Below are positions 43,201-51,398 of a DNA stretch of 64,000 bases, piece by piece. Origin of the DNA: Lachnospiraceae bacterium. Its GTDB lineage: Bacteria; Bacillota; Clostridia; Lachnospirales; Lachnospiraceae. The stretch lies in the NCBI GenBank assembly GCA_017536965.1, contig JAFWCK010000031.1, positions 1 through 64,000 on the forward strand, written 5' to 3'. Within the stretch, counting starts at the first letter, position 1. The number at the start of each line of letters is the position of its first letter. The notes under the pieces are model-generated. The model worked only from the letters and a program-made list of their open reading frames with translations. It searched no databases and was not told where the DNA came from. Both the position numbers and the translations under genes were made by a program.

Positions 43201-45458
43201 AGCAGGAAGAAGCAGCAGAGGAACCGATCGTTGTGATCGGCACGGATGAAACGTGGGGCTACTATGGCTCTGATATAGAAGAAAACAGAATTCACGGGCG
43301 TGAGGTCTTTAACCGTCTCCTTTGGGAGGGGAAAGATAACCCGGATAAAGATGCCGTCGTCCTGGAGTGCGATATCCCACTGACGGAAGCAGAGGAAGAG
43401 CAGCTGAGGGTACTGGAGGAACTGAAGGTACAGACGGTGATCCCGGCTGAAAAAGGCGGCAGTGAGTGGACGCTTGATTTTGGCAAGCTGTTCAAAGGCC
43501 TTGTGTCCTTCCAGTCTGACTTTGCGGCAGGAACAAAGATCACGCTCACCTTTATGGATGCGCTGACGGATGATGCGCAGGATCAGCAGTTCATATATGT
43601 ATCGGACGGCATTCAGGAAACGGTTTGCCCGCACTTTACATTCTTCCATGGCAGATATGTGAAAGTGACTGGCTGGGGTGAAATGGATGCAGCCAGCTTC
43701 ACAGGTTATCGTCTGTTTGAAGAAGAGGAAGAACCGGAAGCAGAAGTAATTGGTGTGATTGCGGAAGAACCGGAAGCTGCTGAAGAATCTCCGACTGAAG
43801 AAGCGGACGCAGTTGAAGAGCCAGTTGAAGAATCAGGCGAAGAACCGGTTGAAGAATCAGGCGAAGAACCGGTTGATGAGGCGGTTGAAGAATCGATCGA
43901 GGAGCCAATCGAAGAGTCAATAGAAAAATCAATCGAAGAGAAGATTGAAGAACCAATCGACGCAGCAGAAGAAGCTGCGCTGGATGAAGCATTAGCGGAT
44001 GTCCTGGATGAAGAATTTGGCGATGAGCTTACGGAAGATCTTGCCGAAGAAGCCGCCGAAGAGGTTTGCTTCGTTTCGACATCGGAAGCCCAGCTGAATC
44101 AGGCTGTGCAGGATGAGCTGGATAAACAAAAAGCAATGTTTGCGGCGCTGGCGGCATCGGAAACCGGAACGGACGTTGAGAAGATCGCAACCGGTGATTT
44201 CTGCGGATCGTTGGCAGCCGCCGCGTTGAACGGCAATATTAAAGAAGCGGCTATGCAGTACTTTGGCAGATTGCGGAAGGCACAGCTGGCAAACGGGAAA
44301 GCAATCCCGGCATCGCTTGCTGTTAATGCGGAGGAGGCGCCGGAAGATGGCACGATCACAGACGGCGCAGAAGCTGTTAAAGCTGTCTGGTCGCTGTATG
44401 AGACATACGGGGACAAAGCTATCCTGGAAGAGAACTATGATCTGATCCGGGATGCGCTCGATGCTGCAGCAGAACAGGATCCGGATAAAGCATTCATTTT
44501 GCAGGCACCTAAGATGGATGACGATGACACCGACCCGTCCTTCGTGGCAACTGTTTCTTACTATGAGATGGCCCAGGCTGCGGAAAAAGCAGCGAAAGTC
44601 CTTGGAAAAGAAGAGGATGAGAAACAGTTTGCAGATCTGGCCGGCAATATCAAAGAAGCGTTCCTGGATGAGTTCTTTACGCGTTCCGGCAGATTGGCGG
44701 AGGATACGCAGACTGCTTATATTCTTGCTTTAAAGAGCGGGCTTTACGATCAGAAAGATAAACTGAAAGAGGACTTTCTGAAGCAGTTAAAGAAAGACCG
44801 GTATCAGATGAAATGCGGCAAAGCAGGACGCACCCAGCTGCCGTTTGCGCTGGCTGAATGCGGACAGAGCGACCTGGCTTACCGGTATCTGATGAACGAC
44901 TGGATGAGCGATAACGCGGATGATCTGTCTGCCTCTGATAACGAAAAAACAGCAGAATTTCTGACCAGATATGTTAATGGCATCACGGCACTGGAGCCGG
45001 GATTTACCAAAGTTAAGATCGCACCGATGCCGAATTTCCGGCTGATCGATGCGGCCGGAACATGCGCAACACCTAATGGAAACATCGTATCCAACTGGGA
45101 TGTGAATGAGGAAGGGCAGATCCATTTCCACTTTGAGATCCCGGAAGGCTGTGAAGCATTAGTTGTGCTTCCGGACTGCGAGGATGAGGCTTTAAAAGAG
45201 CAGACCCTGACAGCCGGCACCTATGATTTTGACTATATGCCGCAGAAGGATTATCTGCATTTGTTCAATGAGAACAGTGTGATCGGTGATATCCTGAAAT
45301 ATGATGAATCGGTCGCTGTTCTGGAAGAGGCAGATGCATCTCTGGCAGAGCAGATCCAGAGCGCCGGGGCAGACCTTCTGACCCGACCGCTGGATGAGCT
45401 TCCTGTGGATGCACAGACGATCTCTGCGATCAAAGAAAAGCTGTTTGAACTGAAATAA
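40254..45458 (+). CDS. Giant acidic protein on a GH78 alpha-L-rhamnosidase scaffold, probably catalytically inactive
   Basis: The 1734-residue protein has no signal peptide. Residues 1-120 match the GH78 N-terminal domain (WTAKWIGRQDGDTFNPVFFK, FEAYINGQRVGDAYLTPYQT). Residues about 120-1000 are a low-complexity Glu/Ala/Pro/Val/Asp-rich region with two basic islands (RSRTRRMRRW near 225, KKQGFFKKHFKAFDLAKK near 710). A jelly-roll domain follows (1001-1155, PHFTFFHGRYVKVTGWGEMD), then a second acidic tract (1156-1271), and then the helical barrel and C-terminal domain (EAVKAVWSLYETYGDKAILE, TQTAYILALKSGL, ALEPGFTKVKIAPMP). The catalytic DCPQRDERLGWTGD motif is reduced to TGDF and the TIWE motif is missing. 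Function unknown; a scaffold or binding role is inferred. Confidence 0.85.
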   Translation: MSREWTAKWIGRQDGDTFNPVFFKDFTVDFPISRAMFNITALGVFEAYINGQRVGDAYLTPYQTGDKDGVPYYAYDITDLLYAGQESPSNSIDVFLGQGWNDDDKRIALRAEVVLERSGEPAEEALAMEFDELEAEPGDYADEDDYELFDEHEIESFIKEDDPFEASDDLLNELIGDDAPVFDDAPALYDAPAFDDALSFDDAPELPGLPETMDMPDTLAGREYRSRTRRMRRWNLELVQDPEQEAAKELLADIEPDFEIISEPEDVPVVPKETKPDEVISEDDLFSEDDLQGLMDDSVFMDEIPEDLDEMPLDVLEELEGMSQEAPSAFVPKEDLLEFVPQEEAQVEKEERGFSDSMPEMDMTEDEIQSILAEQEKELSAAIPTYSESIPEKIVVPDLFAEDDLEEALGDAGDLMFDEAAPEEVDSLVDELAAEFGEEPAVTVQEPVEAIEELSETAEASSELTPEEASWNDDVEGQVSFDFIGKIQAIMDEEKAAKAAAEAMQESEAEEAVEEAIPAEAVQEEAVPEAVVQEEAAPVEAPPAEAAPVEAMPVEAAPVEDVPVETVPVTVEAVKAAEETVGVEDSDFTEELFDESILEEFPEEELTEDIFDEISDEIFEEASDEIPVEAAVDAAEEVIEDAEDEIPFEIEEIVVETEEPVNKAVEEVPEAAEEVIEEVFEEPAEEIVLEEAVEEAVEAPVEEAVEEPVKKQGFFKKHFKAFDLAKKIGLTLDDEEEPEPEEPDAVDLPEEVDEYDEYDDMDLSKLDELGELFTDTSQLADMEAVLAGLDSVPGASKASAASGPMGDVELPAFEDLFAEADSLAVDKAMSLEETFFADDAVGTNDAVDADEVLDADLDAALEEALSDELPEELLSEEALPEEASLEETIEAESEAEAPEEAIAEEELEAEPQEDVPEEETAEIEPEAEIEAEVAEGVIPVPVILPGAEEEAGAEEETAEETVTEEAVEEAQEQEEEAVEEAQKQEEAAEEPIVVIGTDETWGYYGSDIEENRIHGREVFNRLLWEGKDNPDKDAVVLECDIPLTEAEEEQLRVLEELKVQTVIPAEKGGSEWTLDFGKLFKGLVSFQSDFAAGTKITLTFMDALTDDAQDQQFIYVSDGIQETVCPHFTFFHGRYVKVTGWGEMDAASFTGYRLFEEEEEPEAEVIGVIAEEPEAAEESPTEEADAVEEPVEESGEEPVEESGEEPVDEAVEESIEEPIEESIEKSIEEKIEEPIDAAEEAALDEALADVLDEEFGDELTEDLAEEAAEEVCFVSTSEAQLNQAVQDELDKQKAMFAALAASETGTDVEKIATGDFCGSLAAAALNGNIKEAAMQYFGRLRKAQLANGKAIPASLAVNAEEAPEDGTITDGAEAVKAVWSLYETYGDKAILEENYDLIRDALDAAAEQDPDKAFILQAPKMDDDDTDPSFVATVSYYEMAQAAEKAAKVLGKEEDEKQFADLAGNIKEAFLDEFFTRSGRLAEDTQTAYILALKSGLYDQKDKLKEDFLKQLKKDRYQMKCGKAGRTQLPFALAECGQSDLAYRYLMNDWMSDNADDLSASDNEKTAEFLTRYVNGITALEPGFTKVKIAPMPNFRLIDAAGTCATPNGNIVSNWDVNEEGQIHFHFEIPEGCEALVVLPDCEDEALKEQTLTAGTYDFDYMPQKDYLHLFNENSVIGDILKYDESVAVLEEADASLAEQIQSAGADLLTRPLDELPVDAQTISAIKEKLFELK

Positions 45459-45551
45459 GCAACTTTTTCACCCTGTTTTGTGGTTTCTGTTTGCTAATAC
45501 ACACTAGATGTGGTACAATCACTTCAAATGTGAGGAGTGGAGGCTTTTTCC

Positions 45552-46001
45552 ATGAAATGCCCGTTTTGCGGATGCGTTGATACAAAAGTTCTGGATTCCC
45601 GTCCAAATGAAGACCGGACGGCGATCAGACGCCGCCGTGAATGCGACCGCTGCCAAAGGCGGTTTACGACGTATGAAAAAATAGAAACCATTCCGCTGAT
45701 CGTCATCAAAAAGGACAACAACCGCGAGGCGTATGACAGGACCAAGATCGAAAAAGGTGTTCTGCGAGCGTGCTACAAGCGGCCGGTATCCGCTTCCCGG
45801 CTGGAACAGCTGGTCGATGACATCGAGACCAAGATTTATTCCCTGGGGAGTGCAGAAGTCAGAAGCAGTCAGATCGGCGAGATCGTTATGGATTCGCTGA
45901 AAGAAGTGGATCAGGTCGCTTACGTTCGGTTCGCTTCTGTTTACCGGGAATTCAAAGACGTTAACACATTTATCGACGAGATCAAAAAACTCAGCAAGTA
46001 A
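45552..46001 (+). CDS. nrdR: Transcriptional repressor NrdR
   Basis: The 149-residue protein senses ATP/dATP and represses ribonucleotide reductase genes. It has the zinc ribbon MKCPFCGCVDTKVLDSRP with CDRCQRRFTTYE and the ATP cone (YDRTKIEKGVLRACYKRPVS). ATG 45552 gives the standard N-terminus behind GGAGG; an in-frame codon 15 bases earlier is less likely. No nrd genes are adjacent. Confidence 0.96.
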   Translation: MKCPFCGCVDTKVLDSRPNEDRTAIRRRRECDRCQRRFTTYEKIETIPLIVIKKDNNREAYDRTKIEKGVLRACYKRPVSASRLEQLVDDIETKIYSLGSAEVRSSQIGEIVMDSLKEVDQVAYVRFASVYREFKDVNTFIDEIKKLSK

Positions 46002-46055
46002 CGAAAGGATCATCCGGAATCTTTTGCAGGAAGGTTCCGGATCATTTTCATCCAA

Positions 46056-46571
46056 ATGTTTCGACGCTTTTATCCAACTGTGTATGTGTCAAGCGCATAC
46101 GCAGTTGATTTTTCAAAACTATATCAAAAAGGGTACCGGGCGCTGGTCCTGGATATCGACAACACGCTGGTAAAGCACGGTGCTCCGCCAAATAAAGAAG
46201 CAGTGGCTTTTTTTGAGGAGCTGCGTGCGATCGGCTTTTCTACCTGCATCATCTCCAACAATCATGAACCGAGGGTCAAAAGCTTTGCGGATGTCGTGAA
46301 GAGCGACTATATTTTCGACGCAGGGAAGCCGTCCCGAAAGCCGTATCTGGAAGCAATGAGACGCTGCGGGGGCTCAAAGCTGACCACTCTGTTTATGGGG
46401 GATCAGCTGTTTACGGATATTTACGGAGCAAACCGGGCAGGCCTGAAATCTATTCTGGTGAAGCCAATCTTTCTGGATCCGGAGTTCCAGATCCGCCTGA
46501 AACGGTTTGGGGAGCGGATCATAATGCCATTCTATTTCCGTTACCGCAGGAAACATCCGGCATCGCTTTAA
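46056..46571 (+). CDS. YqeG-family HAD phosphatase
   Basis: The 171-residue protein belongs to HAD subfamily IIIA (YqeG). Motif I is LVLDIDNTLVKHG, motif II CIISNNHEPR, and the metal site GDQLFTDIYGANRAG. It is similar in length to Bacillus YqeG, which is encoded near aroE in many Firmicutes; here aroE also follows 109 bases downstream. The physiological substrate in Clostridia is not established. A hairpin near 46012-46043 masks the upstream ribosome binding site region. Confidence 0.9.
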   Translation: MFRRFYPTVYVSSAYAVDFSKLYQKGYRALVLDIDNTLVKHGAPPNKEAVAFFEELRAIGFSTCIISNNHEPRVKSFADVVKSDYIFDAGKPSRKPYLEAMRRCGGSKLTTLFMGDQLFTDIYGANRAGLKSILVKPIFLDPEFQIRLKRFGERIIMPFYFRYRRKHPASL

Positions 46572-46680
46572 TCTGCGACACTGATGTGATTGCAAAATTG
46601 CTGAAGTTTACATAATTACTGTAATCGGCGGCATCGCAGTAAGCGGAGCCTGGCGGCGATGTTTTTGAAAGGAATATCTC

Positions 46681-47445
46681 ATGTCCAAATTATTTCCAAC
46701 TATAAAAGAATCTGAGGCAAGACATCTGACCGGACTGATTGGCAGTCCGATTGCGCACAGTCTTTCTCCGATGATCCATAAGCAGGCATTTGCCCAGTTC
46801 TCCATGGATACTTACGATTACATTCTGATCGAGGCGAAAGAGGACGAACTGAATGAGGCTGTGGATGCGATCAAAGAGGACGGCCGTTTTGCGGGCTTTA
46901 ATATCACGATGCCGGGGAAAACAAAGATTCTGGATTACTGTGATGCGCTGACGGAACGGGTCAGGAAGATCGGCTGCGCCAACACGGTCAAGATCGTGGA
47001 CGGAAAACTGATCGCGTACAATACGGATGGCGATGGCTTTATGAATGCGCTGAAAGATATGCAGGTGGAAACTGCAGGGAAGAAGATGATCATCTTTGGC
47101 GCAGGCGGAGCGGCGCGTGCCATCTGCGAAAGCGCGCTTGCCGGAGGCGCTGATGCGCAGATGCTGCATCGGCCATCGGAAGAAGAAACCCGCAGGGCGG
47201 TTGCATCGGCAGACATTCTGGTGAATGCAACTCCGCTTGGAATGGGCGGTGCAGGCTGCATTGTCCCGGACCTGGAAGATGCAAAAGAAGACCTGTTTGT
47301 GGCGGATGCTGTATACGGGGATTTCACAACGGATCTTATCAAAATGGCGCAGGAGAAGGGTTTGCGGAATATGAACGGATTGGGCATGTTATATCATCAG
47401 GCATTCCTTTCTTTTGGAATCTGGCATGGTCTTTTTCCGGGCTGA
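46681..47445 (+). CDS. aroE: Shikimate dehydrogenase AroE
   Basis: The 254-residue enzyme reduces 3-dehydroshikimate with NADPH in aromatic amino acid synthesis. Motifs: GLIGSPIAHSLSPMIHKQAF (shikimate site), GFNITMPGKTKILDYCD (catalytic Lys), YNTDGDGFMNAL and the nucleotide site IFGAGGAARAICESA. A bifunctional aroD-aroK gene lies 4 kb downstream, so three shikimate steps are encoded in this region. Confidence 0.95.
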   Translation: MSKLFPTIKESEARHLTGLIGSPIAHSLSPMIHKQAFAQFSMDTYDYILIEAKEDELNEAVDAIKEDGRFAGFNITMPGKTKILDYCDALTERVRKIGCANTVKIVDGKLIAYNTDGDGFMNALKDMQVETAGKKMIIFGAGGAARAICESALAGGADAQMLHRPSEEETRRAVASADILVNATPLGMGGAGCIVPDLEDAKEDLFVADAVYGDFTTDLIKMAQEKGLRNMNGLGMLYHQAFLSFGIWHGLFPG

Positions 47446-47544
47446 AAGGATTTAAAATCCGTATAAAAAACAGGCTGATTTTTCAACCGAATCACCTCAT
47501 ACACCGAATGAATGATAAAACGGAAAATAGTATACACAATCACC

Positions 47545-47573
47545 AAAAAGCAGCTGTTCGAATGGCTGTTTTT
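47545..47573 (+). terminator. Probable terminator behind aroE
   Basis: AAAAAGCAGC and GCTGTTTTT form an imperfect stem around TGTTCGAATG with flanking A and T runs. The stem is short, so confidence is moderate. Confidence 0.5.
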
Positions 47574-47660
47574 CGTATAAATTGCCAAAATTTGAAGTTG
47601 GTATTGAGTAATAAATAAAAGACATTTACAATTAATTTGTTGAATAAATGTATAAATATT

Positions 47661-47685
47661 TATTTGCGGCGAAGGATCGCAAATA
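47661..47685 (+). promoter_or_regulatory. 8-bp inverted repeat in the leader of the ABC exporter operon
   Basis: TATTTGCG (47661-47668) and CGCAAATA (47678-47685) are perfect complements around nine bases and end just before the ribosome binding site GGGAGG. It could be an operator or a hairpin limiting translation. Confidence 0.5.
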
Positions 47686-47700
47686 GGGAGGATATAGTTC

Positions 47701-49458
47701 ATGTTTAGATTGTTGAGGTACATGAGAAAGAGAGAATGGATGTTTGCGAGCGGCGTTCTCTTTTTCGTTGTCTGCAGTGTTTTTCTGACCCTCAAACTTC
47801 CAGATTACATGACAAAAGTAACCCGGTTGGTTGAAACCGGCGGAGCAATGAATGACATCTTAAAAGCAGGCGCGATCATGATCGCCTGTGCCATTGGTGA
47901 TGCCTGCTGTTCCATTATGGTCAGCTTCTGCGCTTCGCAGGTTTCCTGTCGTTTTTCAACAAGAGTCAGAGATGCAGTTTACACAAAAGTTGTTGGCTTC
48001 TCGATGGAGGAGATTGGAAGATTCTCCACCGCCAGCCTGATCACCAGATCGACCAATGATATCACGCAGGTCGTCATCCTGATCTCCCAGGGCATGCAGG
48101 CGTTTCTCCGCGCCCCGATCATTGCAATCTGGGCCTTTATCAAGATCCTCGGCAAAGGATGGCAATGGATGATCGTTGTTGCGATCGCCGTTGTTATAGT
48201 GGCTGCTACGATCGGTTCCAACATGATCCTGGTCATTCCTAAATTCCGTATGATCCAGAAATTAACGGATAACCTGAACAAAGTCGCCAGAGAGCTTCTT
48301 TCCGGTATCCGTGTCGTTCGGGCATACAATGCGGAAAGTTATCAGGAAAACAAATATGATACGGCCAATGTGGACCTTCGTGATAACCACTTATATACAG
48401 GCCGGATCATGGCGTTTATGCCGCCTACCATAAACATTGTCATGAGTGCCACGTCCCTGGCTATATACTGGGTCGGCGCACATATGATACAGGGGACACC
48501 TATGGCAGGCAGGGTAGATCTGTTCAGCCAGCTTGTCACGTTCATGGCGTACGCGGCAAACATCATTATGGCATTCATGATGGTATCCATGATCTTTATC
48601 ATGCTGCCTCGTGCCATGGTTGCTGCAGGACGTCTGAATGAAGTTCTGGATACAGAGACCAAGGTCGTTGACGGAGCGGGAAATGATAATCCTTACAAAG
48701 AAGGCAGGATCGAATTCCGCAACGTTTCATTCCAGTATCCGGATGCTGAAGAGAAGGTTTTGGAAAATATCACGTTTACGGCAGAGCCCGGGGAGACGGT
48801 CGCCTTTATTGGGTCGACTGGTTCCGGAAAGAGTACGCTGATCAACCTTGTTCCCCGGTTCTATGATGTCACCGAGGGAGAGGTTCTGGTCGATGGCGTA
48901 AATGTGAAAGAATATACGCAGCATCAGCTGCATCACAGGATCGGTTATATCGCCCAGAAAGCTGTCCTCTTTAAGGGCACCATCAAGTCCAATATTGAAT
49001 TTGGACATGATAGTGAACATGAGATGACGGATGAATGGGTCACCCGTGCGCTTACCATTGCACAGGGCAAAGATATTCTGGACAAAGAGGAGAAGGGTCT
49101 TTATACAGAAGTTGCACAGGGTGGAACCAACTTTTCCGGTGGACAGAAGCAGAGAATATCTATTGCAAGAGCAATTGCAAAAGATCCGGAGATCTATATC
49201 TTCGACGATTCTTTCTCTGCACTGGACTATAAGACAGATAAAACTCTGCGTGCTACTTTGAAGAAGGAAACGCAGAATGCAACCACATTGATCGTTGCGC
49301 AGCGTATTGGTACAGTACGCGATGCAGATAAGATCGTAGTTTTAGATGAAGGCAAAGCAGTCGGCATTGGTACCCATGACGAATTGATGCAGTCCTGTGA
49401 TGTATACCGCGAAATTGCTTTCTCCCAGTTATCAGAGGAGGAATTGGCCAATGCGTAG
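47701..49458 (+). CDS. ABC multidrug-type exporter half, degenerate-site subunit
   Basis: The 585-residue protein has six membrane helices fused to an ATPase domain. Walker A is GSTGSGKSTL, signature NFSGGQKQR. In Walker B the catalytic glutamate is replaced: IYIFDDSFSALDYKTD has Asp after the Walker aspartate. Such a site is typical of the weak half of heterodimeric exporters (BmrC/LmrC, TM287). The next gene, overlapping by eight bases, encodes the other half. Substrate unknown; it acts in the cytoplasmic membrane. Confidence 0.93.
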   Translation: MFRLLRYMRKREWMFASGVLFFVVCSVFLTLKLPDYMTKVTRLVETGGAMNDILKAGAIMIACAIGDACCSIMVSFCASQVSCRFSTRVRDAVYTKVVGFSMEEIGRFSTASLITRSTNDITQVVILISQGMQAFLRAPIIAIWAFIKILGKGWQWMIVVAIAVVIVAATIGSNMILVIPKFRMIQKLTDNLNKVARELLSGIRVVRAYNAESYQENKYDTANVDLRDNHLYTGRIMAFMPPTINIVMSATSLAIYWVGAHMIQGTPMAGRVDLFSQLVTFMAYAANIIMAFMMVSMIFIMLPRAMVAAGRLNEVLDTETKVVDGAGNDNPYKEGRIEFRNVSFQYPDAEEKVLENITFTAEPGETVAFIGSTGSGKSTLINLVPRFYDVTEGEVLVDGVNVKEYTQHQLHHRIGYIAQKAVLFKGTIKSNIEFGHDSEHEMTDEWVTRALTIAQGKDILDKEEKGLYTEVAQGGTNFSGGQKQRISIARAIAKDPEIYIFDDSFSALDYKTDKTLRATLKKETQNATTLIVAQRIGTVRDADKIVVLDEGKAVGIGTHDELMQSCDVYREIAFSQLSEEELANA

Positions 49459-51229
49459 AGGTGGTGGACGTCCAGGCGATAAAGCCGATTTAAAATACTT
49501 AGGGCCTCTGATCAGATATCTGGGAAGAAACCGTGTGCGGTTGTTCCTGGCAATTCTGTTCTCCATGCTGGGAACAGTCCTGACGATCATTGGACCAAAA
49601 TATGTCAGTAAGATTGCTGACCTTATCACAGCCGGATTCACAGGGGATATCGATCTGCATGCTGTAGCACGTATCGGTCTCATGCTTGCCGGGTTCTATA
49701 TTCTGGCATGGATCTTTTCCTTCCTGCAGATGCGGTTGATGAACGTTGTTACACAAAGTACTTCTTACGGATTAAGAAAAGATATTTCCAGAAAGATCAA
49801 TGTTTTACCGCTGCGGTATTTTGATAATACATTGATCGGTGATATTCTTTCCCGTATCGTTAACGATGTCGACACGATCGCGATGTCATTAAACCAGAGT
49901 GTCGGCAACCTGTTCCATGCAGGTACACAGTTTATCGGCGTTATGCTCATTATGTTCTTTACGAACTGGATCATGACACTGGTTGCTGTTGGATCGGCAA
50001 TTCTGGGATTCATCATCATGATCAACATCATGAAACGTTCCCAGAAATACTTCTCTCTGATGCACTCCGTTCTTGGTGAATTGAACGGACAGGTGGAGGA
50101 AATCTATTCCGGTCACAATACTGTTAAGGCATACAATGCAGAAGAACAGGAGCATGCACGGTTCCATGAGACCAACATGAGATTCCGTAATACGACATGG
50201 AGAGCTCAGTTCTTCGGCGGAATTATGCCTCCTTTGATGGGATTCGTTGGTAACTTCGGATATGTTCTGGTTTGTATCACCGGTGCGCTTCTGGCGATGA
50301 AAGGGTATATCACTTTCGGAACCATCGTTGCGTTCATGATGTACATCCGTCAGTTCACAATGCCGCTGCAGCAGCTTGGCCAGGTATTTACCCAGCTGCA
50401 GAGTGCGGCTGCATCCTCCAAGCGTGTCTTCTCCTTCCTGGAAGAAGAAGAACTGGAAGATGATTCCAATAAGCCGATCCTGATCGGAGTGAATAATGCC
50501 AAGGGCGATATCGTATTCGATCATGTCCATTTTGGTTATTATGAGAATCAGACCATTATCAAGGACTTCAGTGCAGAAGCTCTTCCTGGAAAGAAGGTCG
50601 CTATTGTCGGACCAACCGGTGCCGGAAAGACGACTATGGTCAACCTGCTGATGCGCTTCTATGAAGTTAACAGCGGAAGGATCCTGATCGACGGGCACGA
50701 TATCCGCGATATGCAGCGGGCGGAAGTGCATGAGCTGTTCGGCATGGTCCTTCAGGATACATGGCTCTTTGAGGGAACATTTAAGGAGAATATCCGTTAT
50801 AACAAAGAGGCAACGGATGAGCAGATCGTACAGGCTGCCAAGATGGCCGGGATCCATCACTTTATCATGACAATGCCGGATGGCTATGATACGGTTTTGG
50901 ATGAAGAAGCAAATGTCTCCGCAGGTCAGAAGCAGCTGATCACGATCGCACGTGCGATGGTTGAGGATGCACCGTTCCTGATTTTGGATGAAGCAACGTC
51001 ATCGGTTGATACCAGAACTGAGCAGTTGATCCAGGATGCTATGGACAAGCTGATGGCTGGACGTACTTCGTTCATCATCGCCCACAGACTTTCGACGATC
51101 AAGAATGCAGATCTGATCCTCGTTATGAAAGACGGCGATATCATAGAGCAGGGCAACCACGAAGAGCTGCTGGCAAAGAACGGATTCTATGCCGAACTTT
51201 ACAACAGCCAGTTCGAACAGATCGACTAA
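49451..51229 (+). CDS. ABC multidrug-type exporter half, catalytic-site subunit
   Basis: The 592-residue partner has a Gly/Arg-rich N-terminus (MRRGGGRPGDKADLKYLG), six membrane helices and an ATPase domain with Walker A GPTGAGKTTM and a canonical Walker B (FLILDEATSSVDTRTE). Its signature is NVSAGQKQL, changed from SGGQ, as expected for the subunit that pairs with a degenerate partner site. ATG 49451 has the site AGAGGAGG and overlaps the first subunit gene. A terminator follows at 51253. Confidence 0.93.
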   Translation: MRRGGGRPGDKADLKYLGPLIRYLGRNRVRLFLAILFSMLGTVLTIIGPKYVSKIADLITAGFTGDIDLHAVARIGLMLAGFYILAWIFSFLQMRLMNVVTQSTSYGLRKDISRKINVLPLRYFDNTLIGDILSRIVNDVDTIAMSLNQSVGNLFHAGTQFIGVMLIMFFTNWIMTLVAVGSAILGFIIMINIMKRSQKYFSLMHSVLGELNGQVEEIYSGHNTVKAYNAEEQEHARFHETNMRFRNTTWRAQFFGGIMPPLMGFVGNFGYVLVCITGALLAMKGYITFGTIVAFMMYIRQFTMPLQQLGQVFTQLQSAAASSKRVFSFLEEEELEDDSNKPILIGVNNAKGDIVFDHVHFGYYENQTIIKDFSAEALPGKKVAIVGPTGAGKTTMVNLLMRFYEVNSGRILIDGHDIRDMQRAEVHELFGMVLQDTWLFEGTFKENIRYNKEATDEQIVQAAKMAGIHHFIMTMPDGYDTVLDEEANVSAGQKQLITIARAMVEDAPFLILDEATSSVDTRTEQLIQDAMDKLMAGRTSFIIAHRLSTIKNADLILVMKDGDIIEQGNHEELLAKNGFYAELYNSQFEQID

Positions 51230-51252
51230 GCAAAAAATGTTTTTTACTTGCG

Positions 51253-51285
51253 AGGGCAGTTTGGAAAAACTGCCCTTGTGTTTTC
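51253..51285 (+). terminator. Intrinsic terminator of the ABC exporter operon
   Basis: AGGGCAGTTT and AAACTGCCCT form a perfect 10-bp stem around GGAA, followed by TGTGTTTTCTTT. Confidence 0.85.
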
Positions 51286-51398
51286 TTTATCAGTTGTGGC
51301 AGAATAGTCATATCAGAAATGTATCCATTTGTTTTGACTGTGAAGTACGCTGCGGCTTAAGTGGTGTCGCGGCAGTTCTTATCAGCTGAGGTGCATGT

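Noticed and set aside
41126..43243. A 705-residue Ser/Ala-rich frame on the minus strand
   Set aside because: It is the reverse of the GAA/GAG/GCA-rich codons of the giant acidic protein; it has no ribosome binding site and no protein-like composition.
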